Positions 52,130 through 61,429 of a stretch of DNA of 64,000 bases are shown here, in pieces. The DNA comes from Pedobacter frigiditerrae (GTDB lineage: Bacteria; Bacteroidota; Bacteroidia; Sphingobacteriales; Sphingobacteriaceae): contig NZ_JAVTSS010000001.1 of the NCBI RefSeq assembly GCF_032678705.1, positions 1 to 64,000 on the forward strand, written 5' to 3'. The notes beneath the pieces are model-generated. The model saw only the letters and a list, made by a program, of their open reading frames with translations, searched no databases and was not told the DNA's origin. Numbering within the stretch: position 1 is the stretch's first letter; each line of letters begins with the position of its first letter. A program made the position numbers and the translations under genes.

Positions 52130-53761
52130 CTACTTCTTCTTCACCCTTTTCAAAATCATTAAACTTAGCGGATTAATTGGATAACCACTAATGTTATTCT
52201 GTAACATCACTACAGATTGGTCGTATAGAATAGGCACAACAGAGGCATTTTCCATTACCATGTTATCCATTTTGTAATAAAGCTCATAGCGTTTTTTGGC
52301 ATCGCTTTCAAAATAACTTTGCTCGAAAAGCTTGTCAAATTCATCGTTAAAATAACCAGTATAGTTAGGGCCGAAAGGAACTCTGTTTTTAGAATAAAAA
52401 ACCGACAAATAATTCTCTCCATCAGGATAATCGGCAATCCATGAACCCCGAAAAAAGTTAACTTCATTTTTGGCCATCATGTCACGCAGGCTTGCACTCG
52501 GACTTACATCCACTTTAGCCTTTATGCCTAAATTGCTTAACTCTCCCTGAATAAATTCAATCAAATCTTTATAAGTTGTAGAAGTGCTTAAAGTAACTTC
52601 TGGCATTCCTTTTCCATTTGGAAAACCTGCTTCAGCTAATAGTTTTGCTGCTAAAGCAGGATTGTAATCGTAGCCTTTAACCCTTGTACTGTCAAAACCT
52701 GGCATCCCTTTAGGTATAAAGCCCGATGTTGCAGGAACGCCAACACTGTTTCTCAAGTATTTGATTAATTTGGGTTTGTCGATACCGTAATTTATAGCTT
52801 GTCTAACTTTTCTAAATCTTAAAGGCGAGTTTTGAACAATGGTTTTAGAACTGTCGACCAAAATGCCAACATATTCTGTACACAAATAAGGACCTTTTAT
52901 TAACTGAAACTTGCCTTTGTATTTGCTGGTCATTTTGCCGCTTTTGGTTAAAATATCGTCTCGATAACTTCCATCAACACTGTTAAAAAAGTCTAATTCC
53001 TTTTTAATGAAATTCATAAAGGCACTTTGTTTGTCGGTTATGAAAGTTACTTTAACGGCATCTAAATATGGCAAACGAACATTGCCGTCTTTTTCCCAAT
53101 AGTTTTCGTTTTTGAGCAATACTAGAATCTCATCTTCTTTCCAGTATTTAAACTTAAATGGGCCAGTCCCAACCGGATGATTACGAAAATCTTTGCCATA
53201 ATGTTCAACCACTTCCTTTGGTACAACTGAACAATATTGAGCAGTTAATAATTGCATAAAAGCAGGAAATGGTTTTAATAAAGTAATTTGAAAGGTGCTG
53301 TCGTTTAATGCTTTAAATCCATTGGCATCTTTTACTTTGTCGCTAAAAATCCATCCTCCAGATGAGGCTACTTTTGGGTCAATTAAACGATAAAAACTGT
53401 ATGCAAAATCTGCTGCGACAACTTTTCGTCCTTTGCCGCCTTTAAATAAAGGGTCGTCTTGAAAGAAGACATCATCTCTTAAATTGAAGGTATAAGTTAA
53501 ACCATCTTTAGACATTTGCCAAGTTTTAGCAATACAAGGAATAGGATTTAAGGCACTGTCTACCTGAACCAAACCATTAAAAATCTGATTAATCATCCAA
53601 ATGGCATTTTGGTTACGAGCAAAAGCGGGGTCTAACGAAGTTACATTTTGGTCTAGGTTAATATTGAAAACTTTTTTGCCATCATTATCGTCTTTACCTT
53701 TGCAGGAAACAATTATCAACAGGCAAAAAATCCAAAATATATCGCTTATAATTCTACGCAT
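52130..53761 (-). CDS. Peptide/nickel-type ABC transporter substrate-binding lipoprotein
   Basis: 543 residues from the ATG at 53759-53761. Signal peptide with lipobox IVSC (Cys about 20), then KGKDDND. The SBP_bac_5 fold is shown by NLDQNVTSLDPAFARNQNAIWMINQIFNGLV, KTWQMSKDGLTYTFNLRDDVFFQDD and AINYGIDKPKLIKYL. These proteins bind oligopeptides or similar ligands outside the cytoplasmic membrane. No permease or ATPase genes are adjacent, so it is an orphan binding protein here. Divergent from the gene at 53807 with only 45 bases between starts. Confidence 0.9.
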   Translation of the reverse strand: MRRIISDIFWIFCLLIIVSCKGKDDNDGKKVFNINLDQNVTSLDPAFARNQNAIWMINQIFNGLVQVDSALNPIPCIAKTWQMSKDGLTYTFNLRDDVFFQDDPLFKGGKGRKVVAADFAYSFYRLIDPKVASSGGWIFSDKVKDANGFKALNDSTFQITLLKPFPAFMQLLTAQYCSVVPKEVVEHYGKDFRNHPVGTGPFKFKYWKEDEILVLLKNENYWEKDGNVRLPYLDAVKVTFITDKQSAFMNFIKKELDFFNSVDGSYRDDILTKSGKMTSKYKGKFQLIKGPYLCTEYVGILVDSSKTIVQNSPLRFRKVRQAINYGIDKPKLIKYLRNSVGVPATSGFIPKGMPGFDSTRVKGYDYNPALAAKLLAEAGFPNGKGMPEVTLSTSTTYKDLIEFIQGELSNLGIKAKVDVSPSASLRDMMAKNEVNFFRGSWIADYPDGENYLSVFYSKNRVPFGPNYTGYFNDEFDKLFEQSYFESDAKKRYELYYKMDNMVMENASVVPILYDQSVVMLQNNISGYPINPLSLMILKRVKKK

Positions 53762-53806
53762 CAGTTTAGGAATACTATTTTTGTACAAATTAATAAATAA
53801 ATTCAG

Positions 53807-54262
53807 ATGTCTTTTTTAAATGAGCTTATAAATAGTGAAAATGATGAAATTTTACGAGAAGAATTACACGAGCGTGTAGATATCGTTACGCATAAAATTA
53901 AGTTTATGGAGAAAGTGCCTGTAATTTGTCTAAATGCAGGCAATGAAATCCACTCGGGTTTAAACCATTTAATAGAATTAGCTGGTGGCGAATTAGTGCC
54001 TGTTGCATTGGATGCAAAAGTTGTTATTTACGCAGAATACCAAGCAGGAATTGGAGATTTATTAGGAAAAGTAGCTGATGCAATTTCACCTCAATGGCCA
54101 GCTGTTACTTATAACCACGTTTATATTTTAGATGACAGTCACGTTATAGCAAAACTTGCTGCAGACCAAGTAACCGATTTAGAAGATATTGCAGAAATGC
54201 TACATCCAGGCTTTTTCGTTTTTGGAAACGAAGGAAAGAATTGGATAAATTTCAGTTCTTAA
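53807..54262 (+). CDS. BtuF-like single-lobe protein
   Basis: 151 residues, no signal peptide. PVICLNAGNEIHSGLNHLIELAGGELV and PAVTYNHVYILDDSHVIAK...LEDIAEMLHPGFF resemble the C-terminal lobe of cobalamin/metallophore-binding proteins of the BtuF fold (their LVELAGG and AV..GRVYAVD..LAEILHP segments). The N-terminal lobe is missing and the protein would be cytoplasmic, so it is unlikely to be a classical transporter component. It could be a free-standing regulator or chaperone; the assignment is by pattern and tentative. Confidence 0.55.
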   Translation: MSFLNELINSENDEILREELHERVDIVTHKIKFMEKVPVICLNAGNEIHSGLNHLIELAGGELVPVALDAKVVIYAEYQAGIGDLLGKVADAISPQWPAVTYNHVYILDDSHVIAKLAADQVTDLEDIAEMLHPGFFVFGNEGKNWINFSS

Positions 54263-54296
54263 ATGTAAAAGGTAAAATGTAAGATGGAAAATGTGA
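54261..54296 (+). repeat. ATGTAAAATGG-type dispersed repeat
   Basis: Starts at the BtuF-like gene's stop codon (AAATGTAAAAGGTAAAATG, TAAGATGGAAAATG). Related to the minus-strand copy at 46491. Confidence 0.5.
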
Positions 54297-54336
54297 TTTG
54301 CATCTTGTCTCAATTCGTAATACTCACTTCTCAATT

Positions 54337-54858
54337 CTAATAGGCTGCAAACTTATCCATCTGTTGGTTCACAAATTTCAAAGTATCTTCTTTGGTTAAT
54401 TGAGCATTTTCATCCAACTCTGTTTTAATATCAGCAATGTGCAAGCGTAATGGCATTACATTTAAATGCAGGTAAGCGCACACGCCATTGAAGTGCTCAA
54501 TACCACGAATGTTGCCATATTTGCCAGAAGAAATGCCAACTAAACAAGCTTTTTTATCGTAAAAACTTTCTGGGAAAGAGCAGGCGTCAATAAATGTTTT
54601 AAGCACACCAGGAAAACTACCATTGTATTCGGGAATCACAAAGAGGAATTTATTGGTTTTGGTAACTAAATCTTGAATCTTTGAAAAAGCTTCACTTCTT
54701 TTTCCGTATAAGTCGCTGCCAATTATAGTTTCTGGTAAATCTTGTAAGTCTAATAATTCAGTTTTCAATCCCTTTTCTGCCAGTTGGTTCTGATAAAATT
54801 GGGCAACTTTTAAGGTGTTGCTATTCGGTCTATTAGTGCCTGCTATTATAGTAATCAT
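54337..54858 (-). CDS. NADPH-dependent FMN reductase
   Basis: 173 residues from the ATG at 54856-54858 (MITIIAGTNRPNSNTLK); an earlier in-frame start gives an untypical extension. A flavodoxin-like fold: the FMN phosphate loop is GTNRPNSNTLKVA, the second flavin contact is VIPEYNGSFPGVLKTFIDAC. It reduces FMN or quinones with NAD(P)H; azoreductase activity is known in relatives. Single gene, divergent from parA. Confidence 0.88.
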   Translation of the reverse strand: MITIIAGTNRPNSNTLKVAQFYQNQLAEKGLKTELLDLQDLPETIIGSDLYGKRSEAFSKIQDLVTKTNKFLFVIPEYNGSFPGVLKTFIDACSFPESFYDKKACLVGISSGKYGNIRGIEHFNGVCAYLHLNVMPLRLHIADIKTELDENAQLTKEDTLKFVNQQMDKFAAY

Positions 54859-55036
54859 GCTAAAAAATGTTGATAAGATGTGCAAAACACTTATGCCTTT
54901 AATACTTAAATTAGGTTTTAGTTTGTATCTTAGCTAATTGTTAAATGTGCTTGTTTTGATGCAAAAATAGCATTTTCTGAACATTAATATTGTAAAATAA
55001 TTCATACTACGGTCTGATACTTTTTTAAAAAAATAG

Positions 55037-55840
55037 ATGAGTAAAATTATTGCTTTAGCAAACCAAAAAGGCGGTGTAGGTAAAACAACTTCGTCGATAA
55101 ATTTAGCAGCCAGCTTAGCGGTTTTAGAATATAAAACACTTTTAGTGGATGCAGATCCACAAGCAAACTCTACATCGGGTATTGGTTTCGACCCAAGAAA
55201 TATCAAGAATAGTATTTACGAGTGTATCATCAATGATGTTGACCCGCTAGATGCGATTGTTAAAACTGAAACGCCAAATTTAGATTTATTACCAGCTCAT
55301 ATTGATTTAGTTGGTGCTGAAATTGAAATGATTAACTTAACCAGTCGTGAATATAAAATGAAGGCTGTTTTGGAGAAGGTTAAAGACCAATATGATTTTA
55401 TCATTATTGATTGTTCTCCATCCTTAGGTTTAATTACCATTAACTCATTAACAGCTGCAGATTCTGTAATTATCCCGGTTCAATGCGAATATTTCGCTTT
55501 AGAGGGTTTAGGTAAATTGTTAAACACAATTAAAATTGTTCAGAGTCGTTTAAATCCTGAGTTAGAGATTGAAGGTATTTTGTTGACAATGTATGATGTG
55601 AGATTGCGTTTATCTAATCAAGTGGTAGAAGAGGTTAAAACACATTTTCAAGATTTAGTTTTCGATACCATTATTCAACGTAATACACGTTTAAGCGAAG
55701 CACCGAGTTACGGCGTGTCTGTAATTATGCATGATGCAAACTGTAAAGGTGCTATTAACTATTTAAACTTAGCTAGGGAAATTGTTCGTAAAAATGGTTT
55801 AGTAACCGAAGAACAAGATGTAACTACTGCAACTATATAA
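55037..55840 (+). CDS. parA: Chromosome-partitioning ATPase ParA
   Basis: 267 residues. Deviant Walker A KGGVGKTTSSINLAA at residues 11-25, Walker B IIIDCSPSLGLIT, and the C-terminal RNTRLSEAPSYGVSV typical of chromosomal Soj/ParA. With ParB it segregates the replication origin region. Nine bases separate it from parB. Usual length for the family. Confidence 0.96.
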   Translation: MSKIIALANQKGGVGKTTSSINLAASLAVLEYKTLLVDADPQANSTSGIGFDPRNIKNSIYECIINDVDPLDAIVKTETPNLDLLPAHIDLVGAEIEMINLTSREYKMKAVLEKVKDQYDFIIIDCSPSLGLITINSLTAADSVIIPVQCEYFALEGLGKLLNTIKIVQSRLNPELEIEGILLTMYDVRLRLSNQVVEEVKTHFQDLVFDTIIQRNTRLSEAPSYGVSVIMHDANCKGAINYLNLAREIVRKNGLVTEEQDVTTATI

Positions 55841-55849
55841 TTTTTTTAG

Positions 55850-56749
55850 ATGACATCTTTTCAGCGAAAAACAGGTTTAGGAAAAGGATTAAGTGCGCTT
55901 TTGGATGATAATGATTCAGTTCATCCTCCGAAAAATGGTAATGATTCTTTAGAGCAAACCGCCCAAATAGGTAGCATAAGTGAAGTTAATATCAATGATA
56001 TAGAAACCAATCCTTATCAGCCTCGTACGGAATTTGACCAAGTTGCTTTAAATGAACTTTCGGAATCTATTAAGGTTCAAGGTTTAATTCAGCCTATCAC
56101 CGTTAGGAAAAACGGAAATAAATATCAGTTAATTTCTGGTGAACGTAGATTAAGAGCCTCTAAACTTGCTGGTTTAACTCAAATTCCAGCTTACATTCGC
56201 ACAGCGGATAATCAGCAAATGCTAGAAATGGCATTGATTGAAAATATTCAACGTGAAAATTTAAATGCCATCGAGGTTGCATTAAGTTTTCAGATGATGA
56301 TTGAAGAATGTAATCTTAAACCTGAGCAATTGGGTGAGCGTGTAGGTAAAAACCGTACTACGGTAAGTAATTACCTTCGTTTATTGAAATTGCCTCCAGT
56401 TATTCAGGCATCTATTAGAGATGGAAAAATTTCTATGGGTCACGCTCGTGCTTTAATCAGTGTAGAAGAAGAAGCAAAACAATTGTTTATTCATCAAGAA
56501 ATCTTAGACAAAGGTTTATCTGTTCGTAAGGTAGAGGAATTAGTTCGTAGCATCCACCATGTGCAAGTAAAACCCAAGGCTAATCCTGTTGGCGTTTCAT
56601 TTGAGTACCAAAAATTACAAAAAGATTTGGCTTCTAAATTTGCTACCAAAGTAAAATTAAAGGTAAACGACAATGGAAAAGGAGCTATAGAAATTCCTTT
56701 TGTCTCTAACGATGACCTCAATAGAATCCTTGAACTTTTAGATTGGTAA
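55850..56749 (+). CDS. parB: Chromosome-partitioning protein ParB
   Basis: 299 residues. The N-terminal GLGKGLSALL start is typical. The CTP-binding/ParB box is ETNPYQPRTEFD and ISGERRLRASKLAG, later LIENIQRENLNAIEVA, with the HTH at LGERVGKNRTTVSNYLRLL. A DUF5683 gene starts on the last base of its stop codon (TAATG), so translation is coupled. No parS site was found by eye in the window. Confidence 0.95.
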   Translation: MTSFQRKTGLGKGLSALLDDNDSVHPPKNGNDSLEQTAQIGSISEVNINDIETNPYQPRTEFDQVALNELSESIKVQGLIQPITVRKNGNKYQLISGERRLRASKLAGLTQIPAYIRTADNQQMLEMALIENIQRENLNAIEVALSFQMMIEECNLKPEQLGERVGKNRTTVSNYLRLLKLPPVIQASIRDGKISMGHARALISVEEEAKQLFIHQEILDKGLSVRKVEELVRSIHHVQVKPKANPVGVSFEYQKLQKDLASKFATKVKLKVNDNGKGAIEIPFVSNDDLNRILELLDW

Positions 56750-57420
56750 TGCGATTCCTATTGCTTTTAATTACATCTCTTTTAACTTTTGCTACGGTAA
56801 AGGCGCAAAATCCTGTAGTTAAGAAACCAGCAGATACAACCAAGGATAGAATAGATACCTTAAGATCTCCAGAATATGTAAACCTTGGCAAAATTGCTGG
56901 TAAAAAGGCAGTTCGCCGCTCTCTAATTTTTCCTGGACTAGGGCAAATGTATAACTACGGTTTGGTAGTTGAGGATGTAAAAAGCGGAGCAGTTCCAGGA
57001 AAAAGAATTGGTCAAAAAATATACCTAATAGGTAAAATGGGAGCCATTTATGCGGGCGGAACTTTGTTGGTTATGTCTTACATAGATAACAGACATGAAT
57101 ACAAAAGGTTCTTAAGCGAATTACAATATCGCCAGTTAAATAACAACCAACCTAATCCCGATGGGAATCTATCTCAATACACAAACACCGAAGCATTAAC
57201 AATTGCCAAAAATATTTATAAGCGTAACAGTCAAGTTGTTTTAATATCTTTAGTAGGTTTATATGGCTTAAACGTGCTTGACGCTTATGTAACTGCCCGC
57301 TTAAAATATTTTAATGTCGATGACACATTGTCTTTCAAAATCTCACCATCTACAATTAATAACAATACAATGTATGGCTATTCTCCAGCGCCAGCATTAA
57401 AACTCACCATAAAATTATGA
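56749..57420 (+). CDS. DUF5683 membrane protein
   Basis: 223 residues from the ATG overlapping the parB stop codon. Signal peptide (ITSLLTFATVKAQ), a basic segment, then GKKAVRRSLIFPGLGQMYNYGLVVED and two hydrophobic helices (about 98-115, 165-180). This is the Bacteroidota DUF5683 family, regularly found between parB and dapB. Function unknown. Its stop codon overlaps the dapB ATG (ATGA). Confidence 0.88.
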   Translation: MRFLLLLITSLLTFATVKAQNPVVKKPADTTKDRIDTLRSPEYVNLGKIAGKKAVRRSLIFPGLGQMYNYGLVVEDVKSGAVPGKRIGQKIYLIGKMGAIYAGGTLLVMSYIDNRHEYKRFLSELQYRQLNNNQPNPDGNLSQYTNTEALTIAKNIYKRNSQVVLISLVGLYGLNVLDAYVTARLKYFNVDDTLSFKISPSTINNNTMYGYSPAPALKLTIKL

Positions 57421-58160
57421 AAATAGCATTATTAGGTTACGGCAAAATGGGTCAAATTATAGAGCGTTTTGCTTTAGAAAGAGGTCATGAAGTTGTACTT
57501 AAAATAAATATTGATAACGTAGAAGATTTTACTTTAGAAAACTTAAAAAAGGCGGATGTTGCTATTGATTTTAGTGCACCTGATGCTGCGGTAGATAATA
57601 TTTACAAGTGTTTTGAAGCTAATTTACCTGTTGTTGTTGGTACAACTGGTTGGTATGGCAAATTGCAAGAAATTAAAAATGATTGTTTAAGCAGTAACAA
57701 TACTTTACTTTATGGTTCTAACTTTAGCGTTGGCGTTAATTTGTTTTTCCATTTAAATAAAGTATTAGCAAAGCTGATGAATAACTATCCAGCTTACGAA
57801 GTGCAGGTGGAGGAGATACATCATACACAAAAGTTGGATGCTCCAAGTGGAACAGCCATGACAATTGCCGAAGAAATTATTGAAGAGTTGGATAGGAAAT
57901 CAGAATGGTTAAATGAGGTAGTAGGAACTCCAATTCCAGATGTAATTAAAAATGAACAACTATTAATTGAATCTCATAGAATTGAAAATGTACCAGGTAC
58001 TCACACTGTGGTTTATAGTTCTGAAGTTGATGATATAGAAATAAAACATACTGCACATAATAGGGCAGGATTTGCTTTGGGAGCTGTTATAGCTGCCGAA
58101 TGGTTACAAAATAAACAAGGCTTTTATAACATTGCTGATGTTTTTAATTTTAATAAATAA
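57417..58160 (+). CDS. dapB: 4-hydroxy-tetrahydrodipicolinate reductase
   Basis: 247 residues. Makes tetrahydrodipicolinate for lysine and diaminopimelate (peptidoglycan). NAD(P)-binding N-terminus LLGYGKMGQII, VGTTGWYGKL, and the substrate motif EEIHHTQKLDAPSGTAMT with the catalytic His and Lys. Length is on the short side of normal. Overlaps the upstream gene by four bases and is followed by lepB after three. Confidence 0.96.
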   Translation: MKIALLGYGKMGQIIERFALERGHEVVLKINIDNVEDFTLENLKKADVAIDFSAPDAAVDNIYKCFEANLPVVVGTTGWYGKLQEIKNDCLSSNNTLLYGSNFSVGVNLFFHLNKVLAKLMNNYPAYEVQVEEIHHTQKLDAPSGTAMTIAEEIIEELDRKSEWLNEVVGTPIPDVIKNEQLLIESHRIENVPGTHTVVYSSEVDDIEIKHTAHNRAGFALGAVIAAEWLQNKQGFYNIADVFNFNK

Positions 58161-58163
58161 GAT

Positions 58164-59360
58164 ATGAATTGGAAATTCTGGCAGAAAAATAAAAATGCCG
58201 AACCAAAAAAGAAAAAGAGTAAAACCAGAGAATGGACTGACGCCATTATCTTCGCCGTTGTTGCGGCAACAATTATAAGGGTTTTCTTTATCGAAGCTTA
58301 TACCATTCCTTCTGGTTCAATGGAAAAGTCACTATTAGTCGGCGACTTCTTATTTGTAAGTAAAGTAAATTATGGTGCTCGTATCCCAATGACACCGGTT
58401 GCCTTTCCTTTTTCGCATCACACTTTACCTTTTACAGCTACCACAAAAGCATATTGGGATGGCGTACAATGGAAATACAGAAGATTACCGGGTTTACAAG
58501 ATATTAAACGTAATGATGTTGTGGTTTTCAACTTCCCAGAGGGAGATACGGTTGCTTTAGATGCGCAAGATGATAATTACTACAGGATGGTTGCGAGAAG
58601 TAGTTGGCAAGAAGTGAATACTACGCATCCAATTACCAGCAGGCCAGTTGACAAACGTGAAAACTTTATTAAACGTTGTATTGCCATATCTGGTGATACA
58701 ATTAGCATGAAAAATGGTATTGCAAATGTTAATGGTAAAAACGAGCCATTAAAAAATACTGGTATGATGCCTTATCGTATTCAGTTTACCAATACAGAAA
58801 TTCAAACAAAACCTTTAGAAGAAATAGGGTTTGTTACAAACGATATGCAGCAAGAGTCCGCAGATACTTATTTAGCTAATGCATCATTCGAAATGATTAC
58901 CGAACTTAAGAAGTTGGGTATTGTTAAATCTGCAACTATGCTTGCGGCTCCTGAAGCTCAAGAACCGAGTAGCGTATTTCCTTATGATAAAAACAGGAAA
59001 TGGAATATTGATAATTTCGGGCCAATTGTGGTTCCTAAAAAAGGATGGACTGTTCAACTAGATAGCAATACGATGCCTTTATATTACAGGTCGATAAGAA
59101 CTTACGAAGGCAACAAGGTGGAGAAAAAAGGGAATGATTGGTATATCAACGATAAAATTGCTACATCTTACACTTTTAAAATGAATTACTATTGGATGAT
59201 GGGTGATAATCGCCATAATTCAGCCGACTCGAGAATTTGGGGATTTGTACCAGAAGACCATATTGTAGGAAAAGCCTTATTTATTTGGATGAGCTTTGAC
59301 AGCAATGGTTCTTGGTTCAGTAAGATTAGATGGAGTAGAATATTTAAAGGAATAAACTAA
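58164..59360 (+). CDS. lepB: Signal peptidase I
   Basis: 398 residues. Cleaves signal peptides of exported proteins at the inner membrane. One N-terminal helix (about 27-43), catalytic Ser52 in IPSGSMEKSLL, catalytic Lys170 in FIKRCIAISGD, and the C-terminal box MGDNRHNSADSRIWGFV. Larger than E. coli LepB owing to inserted periplasmic segments, usual in Bacteroidota. Last gene of the parA operon, with a strong terminator. Confidence 0.96.
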   Translation: MNWKFWQKNKNAEPKKKKSKTREWTDAIIFAVVAATIIRVFFIEAYTIPSGSMEKSLLVGDFLFVSKVNYGARIPMTPVAFPFSHHTLPFTATTKAYWDGVQWKYRRLPGLQDIKRNDVVVFNFPEGDTVALDAQDDNYYRMVARSSWQEVNTTHPITSRPVDKRENFIKRCIAISGDTISMKNGIANVNGKNEPLKNTGMMPYRIQFTNTEIQTKPLEEIGFVTNDMQQESADTYLANASFEMITELKKLGIVKSATMLAAPEAQEPSSVFPYDKNRKWNIDNFGPIVVPKKGWTVQLDSNTMPLYYRSIRTYEGNKVEKKGNDWYINDKIATSYTFKMNYYWMMGDNRHNSADSRIWGFVPEDHIVGKALFIWMSFDSNGSWFSKIRWSRIFKGIN

Positions 59361-59393
59361 ACCCAACCCCTAAAAGGGCTTGCAAACAACATA

Positions 59394-59425
59394 AAACCTC
59401 GTAGTCAAAGCTACGAGGTTTTTTT
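59394..59425 (+). terminator. Rho-independent terminator of the parA-lepB operon
   Basis: AAAACCTCGTAG and CTACGAGGTTTT are a perfect 12-bp stem with a 6-base loop, followed by TTT. Confidence 0.9.
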
Positions 59426-59488
59426 GTGAAAATAATTTTATGCAATTTCTTATCAATTGTCATCTACTTATTATAAACCATAACATAA

Positions 59489-61369
59489 ATGACGCTTATG
59501 AGAAACCTATTCCTTTTTACCCACTTAATTTTATCTAACTTTCTAGCTATAGCTCAAGAAAACCAAATCCCAGCTATTTCTAAAATTACTAATGTAACTG
59601 TATTTATTAGCGGTGCGCAAGTACACAGACAAACAGAAATGTTGGATGTACCACAAGGTGTAAGTCAATTTGTTTTTGCTGGACTTTCTTCTGCCATAGA
59701 TGTACAAAGCATACAAGCCAAGGGCGAAGGTAATTTTACAATCCTGTCTGTAACTCAACAGAAGAATTTTTTACTAGAGAAAAAAAACTCAGAAGAGAAG
59801 ACAAATTATATCAATACTATTGCAGAATTAAATGAAAAAATAGCACTCTTAAGAAATGAGAGCGATGTTTACAAAGCTGAGGAAGAAATGTTAGTTAAGA
59901 ACCAGATGGTGATGGGGCCAAATGTAAATTACGATTTGGTGAAGTTAAAACAGGCGCTGGACTTTCAAAAACAAAGATTGTCTGAGGCAAAAAATAAACA
60001 AATAGAAATTACAAAATCAATTGCCAAGCTTCAAACTGATTTAAATAAATACAACAATCAGTTAAATGAATTAAATGGAAAATCATTAAAAAACTCTAAT
60101 GATGTAATTGTAAAGGTATCGGCTAAGTTAGCTACAAAGGGAAAATTTTCCTTAACCTATATGGTTAACAATGCTGGTTGGTATCCATCTTATGACATAA
60201 GAGCAAAAGATGTTTCTAGTCCGATTGAATTAGTTTACAAAGCAAACGTTTCACAGAGTTCTGGTGAAGATTGGAAGAATGTAAGGCTAGCATTATCATC
60301 AGGTAACCCGACAACAAATAGTACAAAACCTAGTTTAGGTACATATAACCTAGGCTATATTAGAGATGGATATTCAACAAATAATATCTCTACTTCAAGT
60401 GTGAGGATAATTAAAGGGAAAGTTTTTGGTGATGATGGATTGACTGTTCCGGGAGCTTCAATACGTGTTAAAAATACATCTGTTGGAACTTCTACAGATG
60501 TAAACGGAAATTATACCATTCAACTTCCAGTTGGCGCAACTACTTTAGTGGCTACTTATATTGGGTATGTTACTAAAGAAGCACAAGCTCATTCAAATTA
60601 TGTAAACATTAGTCTAGAGCAAGATAGTAAATCATTAAGTGAGGTTGTAGTTGTGGGTTATGGCAGTCAGGATAAATCATATTTAGTGGGATCGATAGCG
60701 GGTACGGTATCAAAAGCAAAAAAAGAAACTCAGGCTGTAGAAGTTAATGCAGTTGAAAAACAAACAAATGTTGTATTCGATATTAAAAACCCTTACACCA
60801 TTTTAAGCGATGGAAAACAATTCGCTGTCGAGATAGGTGATTATGATTTTAAAGCGGATTACGAGTATTATTCAGCCCCTAAATTAAGCGAAGAAGCTTT
60901 TTTAACAGCTAAAATTAATGGCTTTAGTGAAGCTAATTTAATCAGCGGAGAAGCTAACATTTTCTTTGAAGGTACTTATTTAGGCAAGACTTTATTAGAT
61001 GTTCAGAATTCTTCCGATACTTTGACTTTATCGCTAGGCACGGATAAAAATGTAATCATCAAAAGGGAGAAGCAAAAGGATTTTAATGAAAGACAGTTTA
61101 TAGGTTCTTCTCAGAAAGATAGCAGGAGTTTTATAATTGATATTAAGAATAGAAAATCTCAAGCCATCAATTTAATTATTGAAGACCAGTTGCCAATCTC
61201 TACAAATGGCGATATTACAGTTGAGAGACAAGAAATATCTAAGTCTAGATATGATGAAACCAATGGAAAATTAACTTGGCAAATGCTTTTACAACCTAAT
61301 GAGCAGAAGAAGCTGGCTTTAAAATATCAAGTAAAATATCCTAAGAATAAACCAATTAATTTGGAGTAG
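59489..61369 (+). CDS. DUF4139/MuiA-type protein with inserted SusC-like domain
   Basis: 626 residues (ATG at 59498 would also serve). Signal peptide to about residue 22 (FLAIAQ). N-terminal DUF4140-like segment (VTVFISGAQVHRQTEML), coiled coil at about 95-200, and the DUF4139 core, whose GWYPSYDIRAKDVSSPIELVYKANVSQSSGEDW is at 230-262. A carboxypeptidase-regulatory-like domain (residues 306-380; GKVFGDDGLTVPGASIRVKN, TDVNGNYTIQLP, VATYIGY) plus SLSEVVVVGYGSQ interrupts DUF4139. DUF4139 then resumes to the end (QISKSRYDETNGKLTW, LALKYQVKYPKN). The inserted part is that seen at the N-terminus of TonB receptors. Confidence 0.83.
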   Translation: MTLMRNLFLFTHLILSNFLAIAQENQIPAISKITNVTVFISGAQVHRQTEMLDVPQGVSQFVFAGLSSAIDVQSIQAKGEGNFTILSVTQQKNFLLEKKNSEEKTNYINTIAELNEKIALLRNESDVYKAEEEMLVKNQMVMGPNVNYDLVKLKQALDFQKQRLSEAKNKQIEITKSIAKLQTDLNKYNNQLNELNGKSLKNSNDVIVKVSAKLATKGKFSLTYMVNNAGWYPSYDIRAKDVSSPIELVYKANVSQSSGEDWKNVRLALSSGNPTTNSTKPSLGTYNLGYIRDGYSTNNISTSSVRIIKGKVFGDDGLTVPGASIRVKNTSVGTSTDVNGNYTIQLPVGATTLVATYIGYVTKEAQAHSNYVNISLEQDSKSLSEVVVVGYGSQDKSYLVGSIAGTVSKAKKETQAVEVNAVEKQTNVVFDIKNPYTILSDGKQFAVEIGDYDFKADYEYYSAPKLSEEAFLTAKINGFSEANLISGEANIFFEGTYLGKTLLDVQNSSDTLTLSLGTDKNVIIKREKQKDFNERQFIGSSQKDSRSFIIDIKNRKSQAINLIIEDQLPISTNGDITVERQEISKSRYDETNGKLTWQMLLQPNEQKKLALKYQVKYPKNKPINLE

Positions 61370-61377
61370 AATTCCTT

Positions 61378-61424
61378 AGTCATCCGATGAATATAGGCAG
61401 AACGGCTATATTCATCGGATGACT
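61378..61424. terminator. Perfect 19-bp inverted repeat between convergent genes
   Basis: Arms at 61378-61396 and 61406-61424 (AGTCATCCGATGAATATAG and its complement) with a 9-base loop. It sits 9 bases after one stop codon and 6 before the other, so it may end both transcripts, although there is no T run. Confidence 0.65.
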
Positions 61425-61429
61425 ACTTG

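Noticed and set aside
55037-56749. parS centromere sites near parAB
   Set aside because: I looked for TGTTTCACGTGAAACA-like 16-mers and found none in the window; a computed scan with mismatches is needed to be sure.
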